From NCBI GenBank assembly GCA_963810555.1, contig CAWENX010000007.1:558001-622000 (forward strand): a DNA stretch of 64,000 bases, read 5' to 3'. This DNA comes from G963677325 sp963810555 (GTDB taxonomy: Bacteria > Bacteroidota > Bacteroidia > Bacteroidales > Prolixibacteraceae). Positions within the stretch are counted from its first letter, which is position 1. Every line of letters starts with the position of its first letter. A program made the position numbers and the translations under genes. This document shows, in pieces, positions 18,722 through 29,413 of this stretch. A model generated the notes under the pieces. It made no database searches, was not told where the DNA came from, and saw nothing but the letters and a program-made list of their open reading frames with translations.

Positions 18722-21700
18722 TTGCGACAGATAAAAATCATAGGGCTGGTTATTCTGCTGCTGTTTAAGGGCTTTGTTTCATACGGAGATCGTTGCAGGG
18801 ATAAAGGGATTGCTGAATTGCAGTCCGGGGTAAAGAATGTATTTCCCTGCAGTGCTTTCCGTTACAGCTATTCCTTAAATGATTTCAGATATTATGAGAA
18901 TCCCTCTCATAACATATCACTGTTGGATTACTTTCAGGGGTGTAATTTATTAAAGAATCACGCTGAAAATACTTCGACAAAATCCAGTTTGTCCAAAACT
19001 GATAATTACCAGAATTCCTCCAGTTTCTACAGTATTTTATTCCTGCTTCTCCTCTTAACACTATTTTGTCATTATTCCTTTCTTCGTTTGGTCATAAGGA
19101 AAAAGCGATACCTGATAATAATTTTGGCAGGGCTATTGTTTACAATCAACTCCAATGCACAGACTCAATCAATTTATACAGTTTCCGGAACATATATCTG
19201 GACTTGTCCTGTCGGTGTAACTTCAGTTACAGTCGAATGTTGGGGAGGCGGCGGGAAAGGAGGTACCCTTACATCCAATGGCGCTGCTGCCGGGGGAGGC
19301 GGCGGGGCTTATTCAAGAAGTGTGCTGACTGTTGTTCCCGGAAATATTTATACGGTAAATGTTGGGATGGGAAGTGAAGATACCAATCCGGGAGGTGATT
19401 CATGGTTTAATACTCTTGCTACTATTCGGGCAAAAGGAGGGAATAGTGTCAGTGATGACAGTAATACTTCTGCTTCGGGAGGAGCAGCGGGTTCAGGTGT
19501 AGGGAATGTCAGATACAGCGGGGGTAACAGTGCGAGAGGCAGCGTGACGGATTCATACGGGGGAGGCGGCGGTTCATCTGCGGGCACCGCGGCAAACGGC
19601 AATTACACCAACACATGGACAATCAACTCGATTGGCGGCGTTATTACCGGAGGCGGAAACGGTGGCAATGGGAGAGACGGCTCGCAAGGAAACGGAAATG
19701 ACGGTTCTGGTCCAGGAGGGGGGGGCGGTGGTGCATTGCGGACATCCTGGGGAAACAGAGCAGGCGGTTTTGGCGCTGACGGGCAGGTTAATATTTCATG
19801 GACAACCCCAGCAGGATATTGTTCGGGTTATGCCACTGCAGTTTATTCGCAAAGCGGGGTAGTGAATGCATCCAACTCACTGAACGCTTATGACGACAAT
19901 GTTGCAACTCTTAACGATACCAATGATCAGCTTGTCTTAGATCTCACTGGTGGAAATTATTTGAATTCAGGCGGAACAATCAGCATAAGATGGCGAAGAA
20001 ATCCCTCAACTGGCAGCACTCCCGATGACAGGGTGGATGTCTCATCAGATGGTTCTTCGTGGATAACAATTAATACTTACACGATATCGAGCCTTTCCTT
20101 TATAGTTGAAACTTTTACCCTTCCTATTAACGCCCGTTACATCAGATTCACCGAAACTAACACGTATGATGTTGATATCGACGGTGTCAGTTATTATGCC
20201 CAGTGCTGTACCAATCCGACAATAACGGGAACAACACCGGGTTCAAGATGCGGAACGGGAACAGTTGTATTAGGGGCAACAGCTTCTGCCGGCACTATTA
20301 ACTGGTATGCAGCATCATCAGGCGGTTCATCCCTTGGAACAGGAACATCATTTACAACACCCAGCATTTCATCAACTACAACCTATTATGTAGATGCAAC
20401 AGACAATGGCTGTACAACAGCTTCAAGAACAGCAGTAACAGCAACAGTAACTGCCACGATCGGAAACAATACAATAGATTATACTAACATAACACACGGA
20501 GTGATTTGTGCAACGGCAGCCGAAAATACCAATGCAGTATTGACTGCCCCAACAGGGACGGTTTTTATCAATGTAGGTTTTTCCAGTTATGGCACTCCTG
20601 ATGGCGCTTGCCCCGCCTTCACAATCGGAGGATGTAATGCTCTTACCAGTCAGACAGTGGCAGAGGGGTACCTTCTTGGAAATAATACTGCAAGTATTCC
20701 TGCAACAAATCCGGTTTTCGGGGATCCCTGTGTCGGGACATTCAAGAGACTATACATATTGGCAACATATACTGAGCCGGTATGTGCAGGCGATGCACCG
20801 GGAACGATAACCGGCACTTTACCTACCGGCGGGAGCGGTTATACCTATTTATGGGAGAGCAGTACAACCGGTCCATCAAGCGGATTTACAACGGCTTCCG
20901 GAACAAGCAATTTACAGAATTATACTCCGGGGATATTATCGCAAACAACCTGGTACCGAAGAACAGTAACCTCCGGAGGATGCAGCAGCACTTCGACACC
21001 AATCATCGTTAAAGTAATTCCATCAATTGCGGGGAACACGATAGGGTCAGCACAGTCAATCTGTACAGGTTCAACACCTGCCGTTTTAACGGGCACAATA
21101 CCAACCGGAGGCAATGACAGCTATATTTATTTATGGGAAAGCAGCACAACAAGCAGTTTATCAGGATTTGCCCCTGCAAGCGGAACCAACAACGGACAGA
21201 ATTACGCCCCGGGAACCTTGTCTCAAACCACCTGGTACAGAAGAAGAGTTACATCCGGTGGATGCATCAATACATCTCCTGCCATCCAGATCACAGTTAC
21301 TGTATTGCCCGTTGCAACATTTAGCTATGCCGGGACCCCATATTGTCAGAATGGCGCCAATCCATCCCCCACATTCAGCGGCGGAGGAGTTGCAGGTACT
21401 TTTTCTTCCTCTCCCTCAGGGCTGGTGTTTATAAGTACCGCCACAGGACAGGTAAACTTAGCCGCAAGCACACCAGGTTCCTATACAGTAACAAATACAA
21501 TAGCTGCATCAGACGGATGTGGCGTTGGTACGGCAACAAGCCCGATTACTATAAATCCTGTCATCGCAAATAACTCAGTCAGTTCGCCGCAAACGATTTG
21601 TTCAGGAACGACACCGAACACATTATCAGGATCTTTACCCACCGGTGGCAATGGAAGCTATACCTATAACTGGGAAAGCAGTACAACAAGCGCTGTGGCA

Positions 21701-24700
21701 GGTTTTGGGAATGCGGGCGGCACAAGAAACGGGCAAAATTATACCCCTTCTTCACTAACCCAAACGACATGGTTCAGAAGAACGGTAACATCAGGAGGAT
21801 GCACAAATGTTTCGTCTGCTATTCAGATAACTGTCACTTCCTTACCGGCAGCCGTTACAGTTTCGGGAGGGGGAACTTTTTGCAATAGTGCCACATTAAC
21901 GGCATCGAATGGGGGTGACGGAACCATTTATTTCCAGGGTACAACTTCAGGAGGAACATCAACAGCTACACCTTCCTCATCACAACTGGTTAGTTCACCA
22001 GGGACATATTATTTTAGAGCATTATCAGCCGCTGGTTGCTGGGGACCGGAAGGAAGCGCTACGGTGGTCTTTACCTCACCAACAACAACCGGAGCCAACA
22101 TCTGCCAGGGAGGCAGCGGGGCATTGACTTCTTCAGGGTGTCCTGCAGGGGGAACATATGACAGCGGACCCCGAAATGCCGGAACAGGAACTGACAATAA
22201 TGCTGTCGGTACAGTCGCATGGGGTACTCCAGGAAATATCACTGTTGCAGGAAATCCCTACGCTACTATGTCTGTTCCAACCTCATCAACCACCCATTAT
22301 CTGCAAGGATCAAATTATGGATTTGCAATTCCTGCAAATGCTACTATCAATGGAATAACAGTTGTAATAAATCGTCAGTCAAGCGGTTCAACTTCACCTT
22401 TGTTGAGAGACAGCAGGGTAAGCTTAGTCAAAGCTGTAGGAGGTGTTCAGTCAACAAATAAGGCAATAACCGGAACAAACTGGTCCAATTCCGGATTAGA
22501 GACAGCAACCTATGGCGGATCATCCGATTTGTGGGGAACCACCTGGACTCCGGCAGAAATCAATACATCCGGTTTTGGTGTAGTATTATCAGCTATCAAT
22601 GGCAATACTTCATATTCGAGAACCGCGACTGTTGATTATATCCAGATCACAGTTTCATACACGGTGAACGGACTTAATTGGTATACAGCCCCATCGGGAG
22701 GTACTTTAATTGGTTCAGGTTCACCCTTTAATCCTGTAGGCATTGCAGGTTCGGGTCTCCCTGACACCAACACACCCGGAACCTACACATTCTATGCAGA
22801 ATGTTCTTCAAATCCCGGCTGCCGCACGGCTACTCCTTTCGTCATTTATCCTGCAACCATTGCAACATTTAATTATGACGGCAACCCTTACTGTTCGGAT
22901 GCAGCAAATCCATTTCCGACATTTACCGGAGGCGGTGTAGCCGGTACTTTTTCTGCCGCCCCGGCAGGGCTGGTTTTTGTAAGTACAGCGACCGGTCAGG
23001 TAAATTTAGCTGCAAGTACTCCCGGGACTTATACAGTAACGAATACAATTCCGGCCTCAGGAGGTTGTGGTATTGTAACGGCAACAAGCCCGATTACGAT
23101 CAATTCCCGGCTTTCCGTCAGTGTATCAATTTCTCCCTCGGCAAATTCGATCTGCTCAGGCACTTCAGTCACCTATACGGCCACCCCTACTAATGGAGGA
23201 ACAACACCGGCTTATCAATGGAAAGTAAATGGAATAAATGTTGGGGCAAACAGTCCAACATACACCTATACTCCTGTAAATGGTGATGTTGTCACTTGTG
23301 TATTAACATCAAATGTCGCTTGTCCAGCCGGAAATCCTGCCACATCGAATACTGTTACGATGGCTGTGAATACCATTCCGACAGTTAATGCAACCCCTTC
23401 ATCTCAGACAACCTGTTCAGGCACATCAATATCACAAATTAATATTTCAAATCCGAATAATGTTTCCGGAACGACCTATACCTGGACAAGAACAAATACA
23501 ACGAATCTTACGGGAATCGCTGCGAACGGAAGTGGTTCTTCAATTTCCGGAACTTTAGTCAACACATTAAACACAGCTCAATCCACTACTTTTACTATCA
23601 CTGCGACAGCAAACGGCTGTTCATCCACCACAACAGCAACTGTAACAGTCAATCCTGCACCATATGTTACAAACCGCACTGCGACAATATGCAGTGGCAA
23701 TACCTTTCCTGCAATAATCCCCACAAATGGTGGAGGGAATATTGTTCCTGCAGGTACGACTTATTCATGGCCTGCTCCGGTTGTCACAGGAGGAATAACA
23801 GGGGGAAGCGCACAGACAGGACAGTCTTCCATCAGCCAGACTTTGGTAAATCCAACGTCTTCACCTCAAACAGCCACTTACACAGTTACTCCGGTATCCG
23901 GCACCTCTGGTAATTGTGTCGGACCTACCTTCACTGTGACCGTTACAGTTAATCCTGCTCCCTTTGTAAATATTGCGGCAAATTATTGTTTGACAGGTGA
24001 GAATGCCGGAGACGTTCTTCTGACCGCTTCGGGTGGAGGTTCATATTCCTGGGCCGCAAGTGATGGTGAGGTTCTTTCGACAGAAGCAGAATTACTGGTT
24101 GATATAGCGGATATCTATACAGTCACTGTTACAAATGCCTATTCATGCACAGCAGCACAATCTTATAATGTTGCATTAGAGCTTGTTACTGACGGAAACT
24201 TTGAAAGTTATAATGCGGCAAGTCCTGACTTTATTACAGATTACGGATACAGGGCAGACATCGCGGGTGTTCAAAATGAATTAGTGCCTGAAGGACTTTA
24301 TGGTGTTGGGGCTGATGCAAATAACTATCATACTAACTTTTTTGGACGTGACCGCATGAATCCCGGAACAGGAAAGTTCATGATTGTGAATGGATGGGGA
24401 AATACTTATGAAATCTGGAAGCAAACTGTTCCTGTAACCCCCGGAGTTGCTTACTATTTTTCAGCCTGGGCCATGAGCCTTAATACGGTAGGAAATTATG
24501 CAAAACTTCAGTTTGAAGTTAACGGAGTAAAAGTCGGGACAGTCGCAAATTTAGGGGCAGGACCTGCCAACAACTCACAGGTATCGCCATCCAACTGGGT
24601 GCGCTTTTACAGCCAACCCACCTGGGTATGCCCTCCTGGGGTGACAACAGCCGTAATCAGAATCATTAACAATGAACCGGCTTTAAACGGAAATGATTTC

Positions 24701-27700
24701 GGGCTCGATGACATCTCCTTCGCTACACTTGCTCCCTCACCGGCAACTATTGACCCTCCCACACCAAATCCCGTGTGTGATGGAGGAACATTGTACCTTC
24801 ACGCCAACCTGACCGGAGGAAAACCACCTTTCACTTATTCATGGGTGGGACCTAACGGATTTACCTCAGATATTGCAGATCCGGTGATTCCCAATGTTTC
24901 TGTTGCCAATTCAGGTCTTTATACCCTGACCATCACAGATGGATATGGGTGTGGATCCATAACAAAAACCACTGATGTCACTATTTACAACGAGGTATCT
25001 GCTTCGATTAATCCTTCAGAGGGAGCAGTGGAAACCTGCTTGGGAGGAACTGCGCCTGTAATAACATTTACAGGTTCAGGCGGACAAGAGCCTTACACTT
25101 TTAATTATACTATAAACGGGGTCCCGCAAACACCAATTACTACAACTTCACCATCGTCCTCCGTTACACTCCCGCCCCTGCCAATGGACGTTTCAGCAAG
25201 TTACAATTATACCATAACAAGTGTAAGCGATGTTCATGGTTGTACAAATTCAAATCCGATAACATCCAACTTAATCATTACAATACACCAACCGCCAACT
25301 TGTTCAATTACCGGTAATGGGACTACCGTATGCCCGGGAGTGGCAGATAACATTTTTTCAGGTCCGGCGGGTATGTCATCCTATTCATGGAGCATATCAG
25401 GAACTGGCGGTACGATTACAGGGGCTACAAACAGCTCCACGGTTACAGTTTCATCAACTGCAAATTGCAATAGTTCATTTACATTAAATCTTACTATCAT
25501 AGATGCAAACGGATGTACATCTTCCTGTTCGCAGTTATTTTCTGTTATCGATGATCAACCTCCTGTATTGACCGGAACTATTCCAACAGGACAAAATGGT
25601 ATAGTTGCAGGTATTGCCGGTGCACCGGCAGGGCCAACTGTTGCAGAAATAGCAGCTCAATATTCCGATAACTGCAGTACAGTCACGGTAACAAAATCAG
25701 GAACGCCAACCGGTAATAACTGTAACTGGTCTGTAACCTATACATATTCTGTGACAGATGCTTGCGGAAATGTCGTTTCTCCGTCTCCAAGTGTAACTTA
25801 TACAGGAGGAATTATTCCGGCACCAACTCTTACCTGCCCGCCTAATGCTGTTGACCTGATAACTGACGGTGGCTGCAACCTTGTAAGCTCGGTCATAGGC
25901 AGGCCGACTTTTGGAGATGAATGCGCAATATCCAGTCTCACCTACACCCTTTCAGGAGCAACAACCGGAAGCAGCCCCTCAACAGGAATTAATTATGCCG
26001 ACGGCCTTGCTTACAATGTCGGCATTACAACAGTTACTTATACTGTTACCAATGTAAACGGACTTACTGCCACATGCTCTCATACTGTATGGATCAAAAA
26101 CCTGGCGGCACCCCGATTCTCTCTTACTTGCCCGGTAAATGTTTCAGTCAATGCCGATGCAGGACAATGTAATGCTGCGGTTACTGTTCCGGCTCCTGCT
26201 ATTAACAATCCATGCAATGAAGCTTATACCGTAACAAACGATTCTCCCTACAAGACAAGCGATACTGATGCAAGCGGAACTTATCCCGTTGGGATTACAA
26301 CAATTCACTGGACGGTAACCGACGCCTCAGGAAATGTCACTAATTGTACCCAGACAGTTACTGTCGCCGATACACAGGCCCCGGCTTTAACCTGTCCCCC
26401 TAATGCTATTGACCTGATTACAGATGGCGGTTGCAGCAGGGTACCCACAACTGTACAGAAACCTACCTTCAGCGATAACTGTGGTATAGCCAGTCTCACT
26501 TATGCCCTCTCGGGAGCCACAACAGGCAACAGCTCCGCAACAGGAATAAACTATGCTGACGGCCTTACTTACAATGTAGGTGTGACCACTGTAACCTACA
26601 CTGTTACCGATGTCCACGGTCTGACAGCTTCCTGTTCTCATACTGTATGGATTAAAAACCTGGCAGCACCCCGATTCTCTGTTACATGCCCGGTAAATGT
26701 TTCAGTCAATGCCGATGCAGGACAATGTAATGCTGCGGTTACTGTTCCGGCTCCCGCTATTAACAATCCATGCAATGAAGCTTATACCGTAACAAACGAT
26801 TCTCCCTACAAGACAAGCGATACTGATGCAAGCGGAACTTATCCCGTTGGGATTACAACAATTCACTGGACGGTAACCGACGCCTCAGGAAATGTCACAA
26901 ATTGTACCCAGACGGTCACTGTCGCCGATACACAGGCCCCGGCTTTAACCTGTCCCTCCAATGCCATCGACCTGATAACTGATGGCGGCTGCAGCAGGGT
27001 TCCCACAACTGTACAGAAACCTACCTTCAGCGATAACTGTGGTATAGCAAGTCTCACTTATACCCTCTCGGGTGCTACAACAGGCAACAGCTCCGCAACA
27101 GGAATAAACTATGCTGACGGCCTTACTTACAATGTAGGTGTGACCACTGTAACCTACACTGTCACCGATGTCCACGGTCTGACAGCTTCCTGCTCTCATA
27201 CTGTATGGATCAAAAACCTGGCGGCACCCCGATTCTCTGTTACATGCCCGGTAAATGTTTCAGTCAATGCCGATGCAGGACAATGTAATGCTGCGGTTAC
27301 TGTTCCGGCTCCCGCTATTAACAATCCATGCAATGAATCTTATACCGTAACCAACGATTCTCCCTACAAGACAAGCGATACTGATGCAAGCGGAACTTAT
27401 CCCGTTGGGATTACAACAATTCACTGGACGGTAACCGACGCCTCAGGAAATGTCACTAATTGTACCCAGACAGTTACTGTCGCCGATACACAGGCCCCGG
27501 CTTTAACCTGTCCCCCTAATGCTATTGACCTGATTACAGATGGCGGTTGCAGCAGGGTACCCACAACTGTACAGAAACCTACCTTCAGCGATAACTGTGG
27601 TATAGCCAGTCTCACTTATGCCCTCTCGGGAGCCACAACAGGCAACAGCTCCGCAACAGGAATAAACTATGCTGACGGCCTTACTTACAATGTAGGTGTG

Positions 27701-29020
27701 ACCACTGTAACCTACACTGTTACCGATGTCCACGGTCTGACAGCTTCCTGTTCTCATACTGTATGGATTAAAAACCTAGCAGCACCCCGATTCTCTGTTA
27801 CATGCCCGGTAAATGTTTCAGTCAATGCCGATGCAGGACAATGTAATGCTGCGGTTACTGTTCCGGCTCCCGCTATTAACAATCCATGCAATGAAGCTTA
27901 TACCGTAACAAACGATTCTCCCTACAAGACAAGCGATACTGATGCAAGCGGAACTTATCCCGTTGGGATTACAACAATTCACTGGACGGTAACCGACGCC
28001 TCAGGAAATGTCACAAATTGTACCCAGACGGTCACTGTTGCTGACCTGCTTCCTGTACTGGCCTGTCCGGGAAATATTACAGTTCCGGCTGATTACCAAC
28101 AATTATATGCATCAAATGTTACAGTTCCTCCTCCTACATACAGCGACAACTGTCCGAACCCAACCCTAACCTGGGAAATGACAGGTGTAACCACAGGTAC
28201 GGGGACCGGTGATCCGTCAGGCATAAATATTGTTCCAAGTCCAAATACCTTTAATGTAGGTGTAACCACTATTACCTACACATTCACAGATATTCATTCA
28301 CATACGGTAAGCTGTTCATTCACAGTTACTGTTGTATCCAAACCGGATATTGATTGTCAGCCCGATATTAATGCCTCCACAGATGCAGGTGGATGTACTG
28401 CCACACTTGATCCTGGATTCCCTGTTAAGGTTTCAGGAGCCGAACCTATCACGTACACCTGGATCATGACCGGGGCAACAACAGGGTCGGGAACCGGTCC
28501 GATCGGAAATCACACTTTTAACCTGGGTGTCACAACCATCACGTGGCGGGCAGAAAATATCTCCGGGTATGCCGAATGTACCCAACTCGTTACCGTTACA
28601 GATCATCAGCCACCGACGTTTGTTTCCCAGGACATGAGTGAATGTGTCAATAATGTGATTACTGCGATCTATGATAATGGCAGTCAAAATCTTAACATTG
28701 ACCGCCCGGAATATTACATATTCAGTCCGGGGGATACCAGACTTGATCTGAGCGGACTAAGCGATAACTGCTGTTCTCCCGGATCATTGACAATACATTG
28801 GAGCATAGTATTGGAAGGTACAACAACATCTCTGTTCAGTGGAACCGGCCAGCCTTCTGCCATTTCTTCCGAAATACACATTGCAGGCGATGGTGTCACG
28901 TTCAATGAAGTGCGATATACTATAACATACACGGTAGAAGATTGTCATGGTAATGTTTCTGCACCTCAATACCGAACAATTACTATCAGACCAAGGCCAA
29001 GTCTCATAAAATTGAACTAA
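18722..29020 (+). CDS. giant secreted adhesin: glycine-rich, Ig-like and HYR repeats, no sorting domain seen
   Basis: A 3,432-residue secreted protein. The start is a TTG that gives a good signal peptide (RQIKIIGLVILLLF); no in-frame ATG lies upstream before a stop or within the first 200 codons. A second hydrophobic stretch (100-125) and a second signal-like segment (RKKRYLIIILAGLLFTINSNAQ-type, about 126-147) follow, so the original start may have been internal. Then: a glycine-rich domain (157-360), a discoidin-like region (373-493), many Ig/PKD-like domains (495-1820) with WESSTT and TWYRRTVTSGGC repeats, a jelly-roll carbohydrate-binding-like domain (1820-2007, ending FGLDDISF), four 186-residue HYR-type units (2370-3113) and a final HYR region. 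The C-terminus (RPRPSLIKLN) has no CHU_C or type A signal. Probably a T9SS-linked adhesin; export route is unresolved. Confidence 0.85.
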   Translation: MRQIKIIGLVILLLFKGFVSYGDRCRDKGIAELQSGVKNVFPCSAFRYSYSLNDFRYYENPSHNISLLDYFQGCNLLKNHAENTSTKSSLSKTDNYQNSSSFYSILFLLLLLTLFCHYSFLRLVIRKKRYLIIILAGLLFTINSNAQTQSIYTVSGTYIWTCPVGVTSVTVECWGGGGKGGTLTSNGAAAGGGGGAYSRSVLTVVPGNIYTVNVGMGSEDTNPGGDSWFNTLATIRAKGGNSVSDDSNTSASGGAAGSGVGNVRYSGGNSARGSVTDSYGGGGGSSAGTAANGNYTNTWTINSIGGVITGGGNGGNGRDGSQGNGNDGSGPGGGGGGALRTSWGNRAGGFGADGQVNISWTTPAGYCSGYATAVYSQSGVVNASNSLNAYDDNVATLNDTNDQLVLDLTGGNYLNSGGTISIRWRRNPSTGSTPDDRVDVSSDGSSWITINTYTISSLSFIVETFTLPINARYIRFTETNTYDVDIDGVSYYAQCCTNPTITGTTPGSRCGTGTVVLGATASAGTINWYAASSGGSSLGTGTSFTTPSISSTTTYYVDATDNGCTTASRTAVTATVTATIGNNTIDYTNITHGVICATAAENTNAVLTAPTGTVFINVGFSSYGTPDGACPAFTIGGCNALTSQTVAEGYLLGNNTASIPATNPVFGDPCVGTFKRLYILATYTEPVCAGDAPGTITGTLPTGGSGYTYLWESSTTGPSSGFTTASGTSNLQNYTPGILSQTTWYRRTVTSGGCSSTSTPIIVKVIPSIAGNTIGSAQSICTGSTPAVLTGTIPTGGNDSYIYLWESSTTSSLSGFAPASGTNNGQNYAPGTLSQTTWYRRRVTSGGCINTSPAIQITVTVLPVATFSYAGTPYCQNGANPSPTFSGGGVAGTFSSSPSGLVFISTATGQVNLAASTPGSYTVTNTIAASDGCGVGTATSPITINPVIANNSVSSPQTICSGTTPNTLSGSLPTGGNGSYTYNWESSTTSAVAGFGNAGGTRNGQNYTPSSLTQTTWFRRTVTSGGCTNVSSAIQITVTSLPAAVTVSGGGTFCNSATLTASNGGDGTIYFQGTTSGGTSTATPSSSQLVSSPGTYYFRALSAAGCWGPEGSATVVFTSPTTTGANICQGGSGALTSSGCPAGGTYDSGPRNAGTGTDNNAVGTVAWGTPGNITVAGNPYATMSVPTSSTTHYLQGSNYGFAIPANATINGITVVINRQSSGSTSPLLRDSRVSLVKAVGGVQSTNKAITGTNWSNSGLETATYGGSSDLWGTTWTPAEINTSGFGVVLSAINGNTSYSRTATVDYIQITVSYTVNGLNWYTAPSGGTLIGSGSPFNPVGIAGSGLPDTNTPGTYTFYAECSSNPGCRTATPFVIYPATIATFNYDGNPYCSDAANPFPTFTGGGVAGTFSAAPAGLVFVSTATGQVNLAASTPGTYTVTNTIPASGGCGIVTATSPITINSRLSVSVSISPSANSICSGTSVTYTATPTNGGTTPAYQWKVNGINVGANSPTYTYTPVNGDVVTCVLTSNVACPAGNPATSNTVTMAVNTIPTVNATPSSQTTCSGTSISQINISNPNNVSGTTYTWTRTNTTNLTGIAANGSGSSISGTLVNTLNTAQSTTFTITATANGCSSTTTATVTVNPAPYVTNRTATICSGNTFPAIIPTNGGGNIVPAGTTYSWPAPVVTGGITGGSAQTGQSSISQTLVNPTSSPQTATYTVTPVSGTSGNCVGPTFTVTVTVNPAPFVNIAANYCLTGENAGDVLLTASGGGSYSWAASDGEVLSTEAELLVDIADIYTVTVTNAYSCTAAQSYNVALELVTDGNFESYNAASPDFITDYGYRADIAGVQNELVPEGLYGVGADANNYHTNFFGRDRMNPGTGKFMIVNGWGNTYEIWKQTVPVTPGVAYYFSAWAMSLNTVGNYAKLQFEVNGVKVGTVANLGAGPANNSQVSPSNWVRFYSQPTWVCPPGVTTAVIRIINNEPALNGNDFGLDDISFATLAPSPATIDPPTPNPVCDGGTLYLHANLTGGKPPFTYSWVGPNGFTSDIADPVIPNVSVANSGLYTLTITDGYGCGSITKTTDVTIYNEVSASINPSEGAVETCLGGTAPVITFTGSGGQEPYTFNYTINGVPQTPITTTSPSSSVTLPPLPMDVSASYNYTITSVSDVHGCTNSNPITSNLIITIHQPPTCSITGNGTTVCPGVADNIFSGPAGMSSYSWSISGTGGTITGATNSSTVTVSSTANCNSSFTLNLTIIDANGCTSSCSQLFSVIDDQPPVLTGTIPTGQNGIVAGIAGAPAGPTVAEIAAQYSDNCSTVTVTKSGTPTGNNCNWSVTYTYSVTDACGNVVSPSPSVTYTGGIIPAPTLTCPPNAVDLITDGGCNLVSSVIGRPTFGDECAISSLTYTLSGATTGSSPSTGINYADGLAYNVGITTVTYTVTNVNGLTATCSHTVWIKNLAAPRFSLTCPVNVSVNADAGQCNAAVTVPAPAINNPCNEAYTVTNDSPYKTSDTDASGTYPVGITTIHWTVTDASGNVTNCTQTVTVADTQAPALTCPPNAIDLITDGGCSRVPTTVQKPTFSDNCGIASLTYALSGATTGNSSATGINYADGLTYNVGVTTVTYTVTDVHGLTASCSHTVWIKNLAAPRFSVTCPVNVSVNADAGQCNAAVTVPAPAINNPCNEAYTVTNDSPYKTSDTDASGTYPVGITTIHWTVTDASGNVTNCTQTVTVADTQAPALTCPSNAIDLITDGGCSRVPTTVQKPTFSDNCGIASLTYTLSGATTGNSSATGINYADGLTYNVGVTTVTYTVTDVHGLTASCSHTVWIKNLAAPRFSVTCPVNVSVNADAGQCNAAVTVPAPAINNPCNESYTVTNDSPYKTSDTDASGTYPVGITTIHWTVTDASGNVTNCTQTVTVADTQAPALTCPPNAIDLITDGGCSRVPTTVQKPTFSDNCGIASLTYALSGATTGNSSATGINYADGLTYNVGVTTVTYTVTDVHGLTASCSHTVWIKNLAAPRFSVTCPVNVSVNADAGQCNAAVTVPAPAINNPCNEAYTVTNDSPYKTSDTDASGTYPVGITTIHWTVTDASGNVTNCTQTVTVADLLPVLACPGNITVPADYQQLYASNVTVPPPTYSDNCPNPTLTWEMTGVTTGTGTGDPSGINIVPSPNTFNVGVTTITYTFTDIHSHTVSCSFTVTVVSKPDIDCQPDINASTDAGGCTATLDPGFPVKVSGAEPITYTWIMTGATTGSGTGPIGNHTFNLGVTTITWRAENISGYAECTQLVTVTDHQPPTFVSQDMSECVNNVITAIYDNGSQNLNIDRPEYYIFSPGDTRLDLSGLSDNCCSPGSLTIHWSIVLEGTTTSLFSGTGQPSAISSEIHIAGDGVTFNEVRYTITYTVEDCHGNVSAPQYRTITIRPRPSLIKLN
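25829..28060 (+). repeat. four tandem 558-bp coding repeats (HYR pairs)
   Basis: Units start at 25829, 26387, 26945 and 27503, exactly 558 bp apart, each encoding LTCP...DLITDGGC through TVTVAD. Unit 1 is the most divergent in its first half. At diagnostic sites units 1 and 3 agree (ACTAATTGTACCCAGACAGTT) against units 2 and 4 (ACAAATTGTACCCAGACGGTC), while the first halves of units 2 and 4 are virtually identical, which indicates duplication of an 1,116-bp dimer. Confidence 0.93.
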
Positions 29021-29413
29021 TGTAAAACATTTAATATCAATAAAAACATGAAAAGAACACCGAGAAAAACAAAAAAGGCGATAAGCCACGAATGGGAAAG
29101 CATCAAGGATGCCTGTACCGCATCATACATATCAATACCTGGATATGTTACCAAAATCCATTTATTCAAAAATTCAGGAATTCCAAACAACTTTCCAGAG
29201 ATGTCGAATCTCAATCACACTGGTCGGGTTTATGGTTTACAGCTCACTCAGGATTCCAATGCTCCACCCGGACATTCACGAAGCCCAGGTTGACTATTCT
29301 GTTTTATTCAAAACAAAAACTTCCTTTTATACAAAAACAACAAAATATTAAATTTCAACGAATTACAATTTTTTAATATCAATCAAATTTTTAAATTTTT
29401 AAATTCTAAAATC
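29021..29413. other. spacer with a doubtful 81-codon frame
   Basis: An ATG at 29048 opens an 81-residue frame (starts MKRTPRKTKKAISHEW) that is basic, lacks a signal peptide and shows no motif; overlapping frames of similar length exist in the other two phases, so it is probably chance. The end of the spacer (29385-29410) is an ATTTTTAAA tandem repeat. Confidence 0.4.

Noticed and set aside
26305..27757. Regularly spaced antisense frames of 64 and 84 codons in the giant adhesin
   Set aside because: Their spacing is exactly the 558-bp repeat length; they are shadows of the repeated sense sequence.
29048..29376. Three overlapping frames of 80-94 codons after the giant adhesin
   Set aside because: All three phases of the same strand are open, which reflects a lack of stops rather than selection; no motif in any of them.
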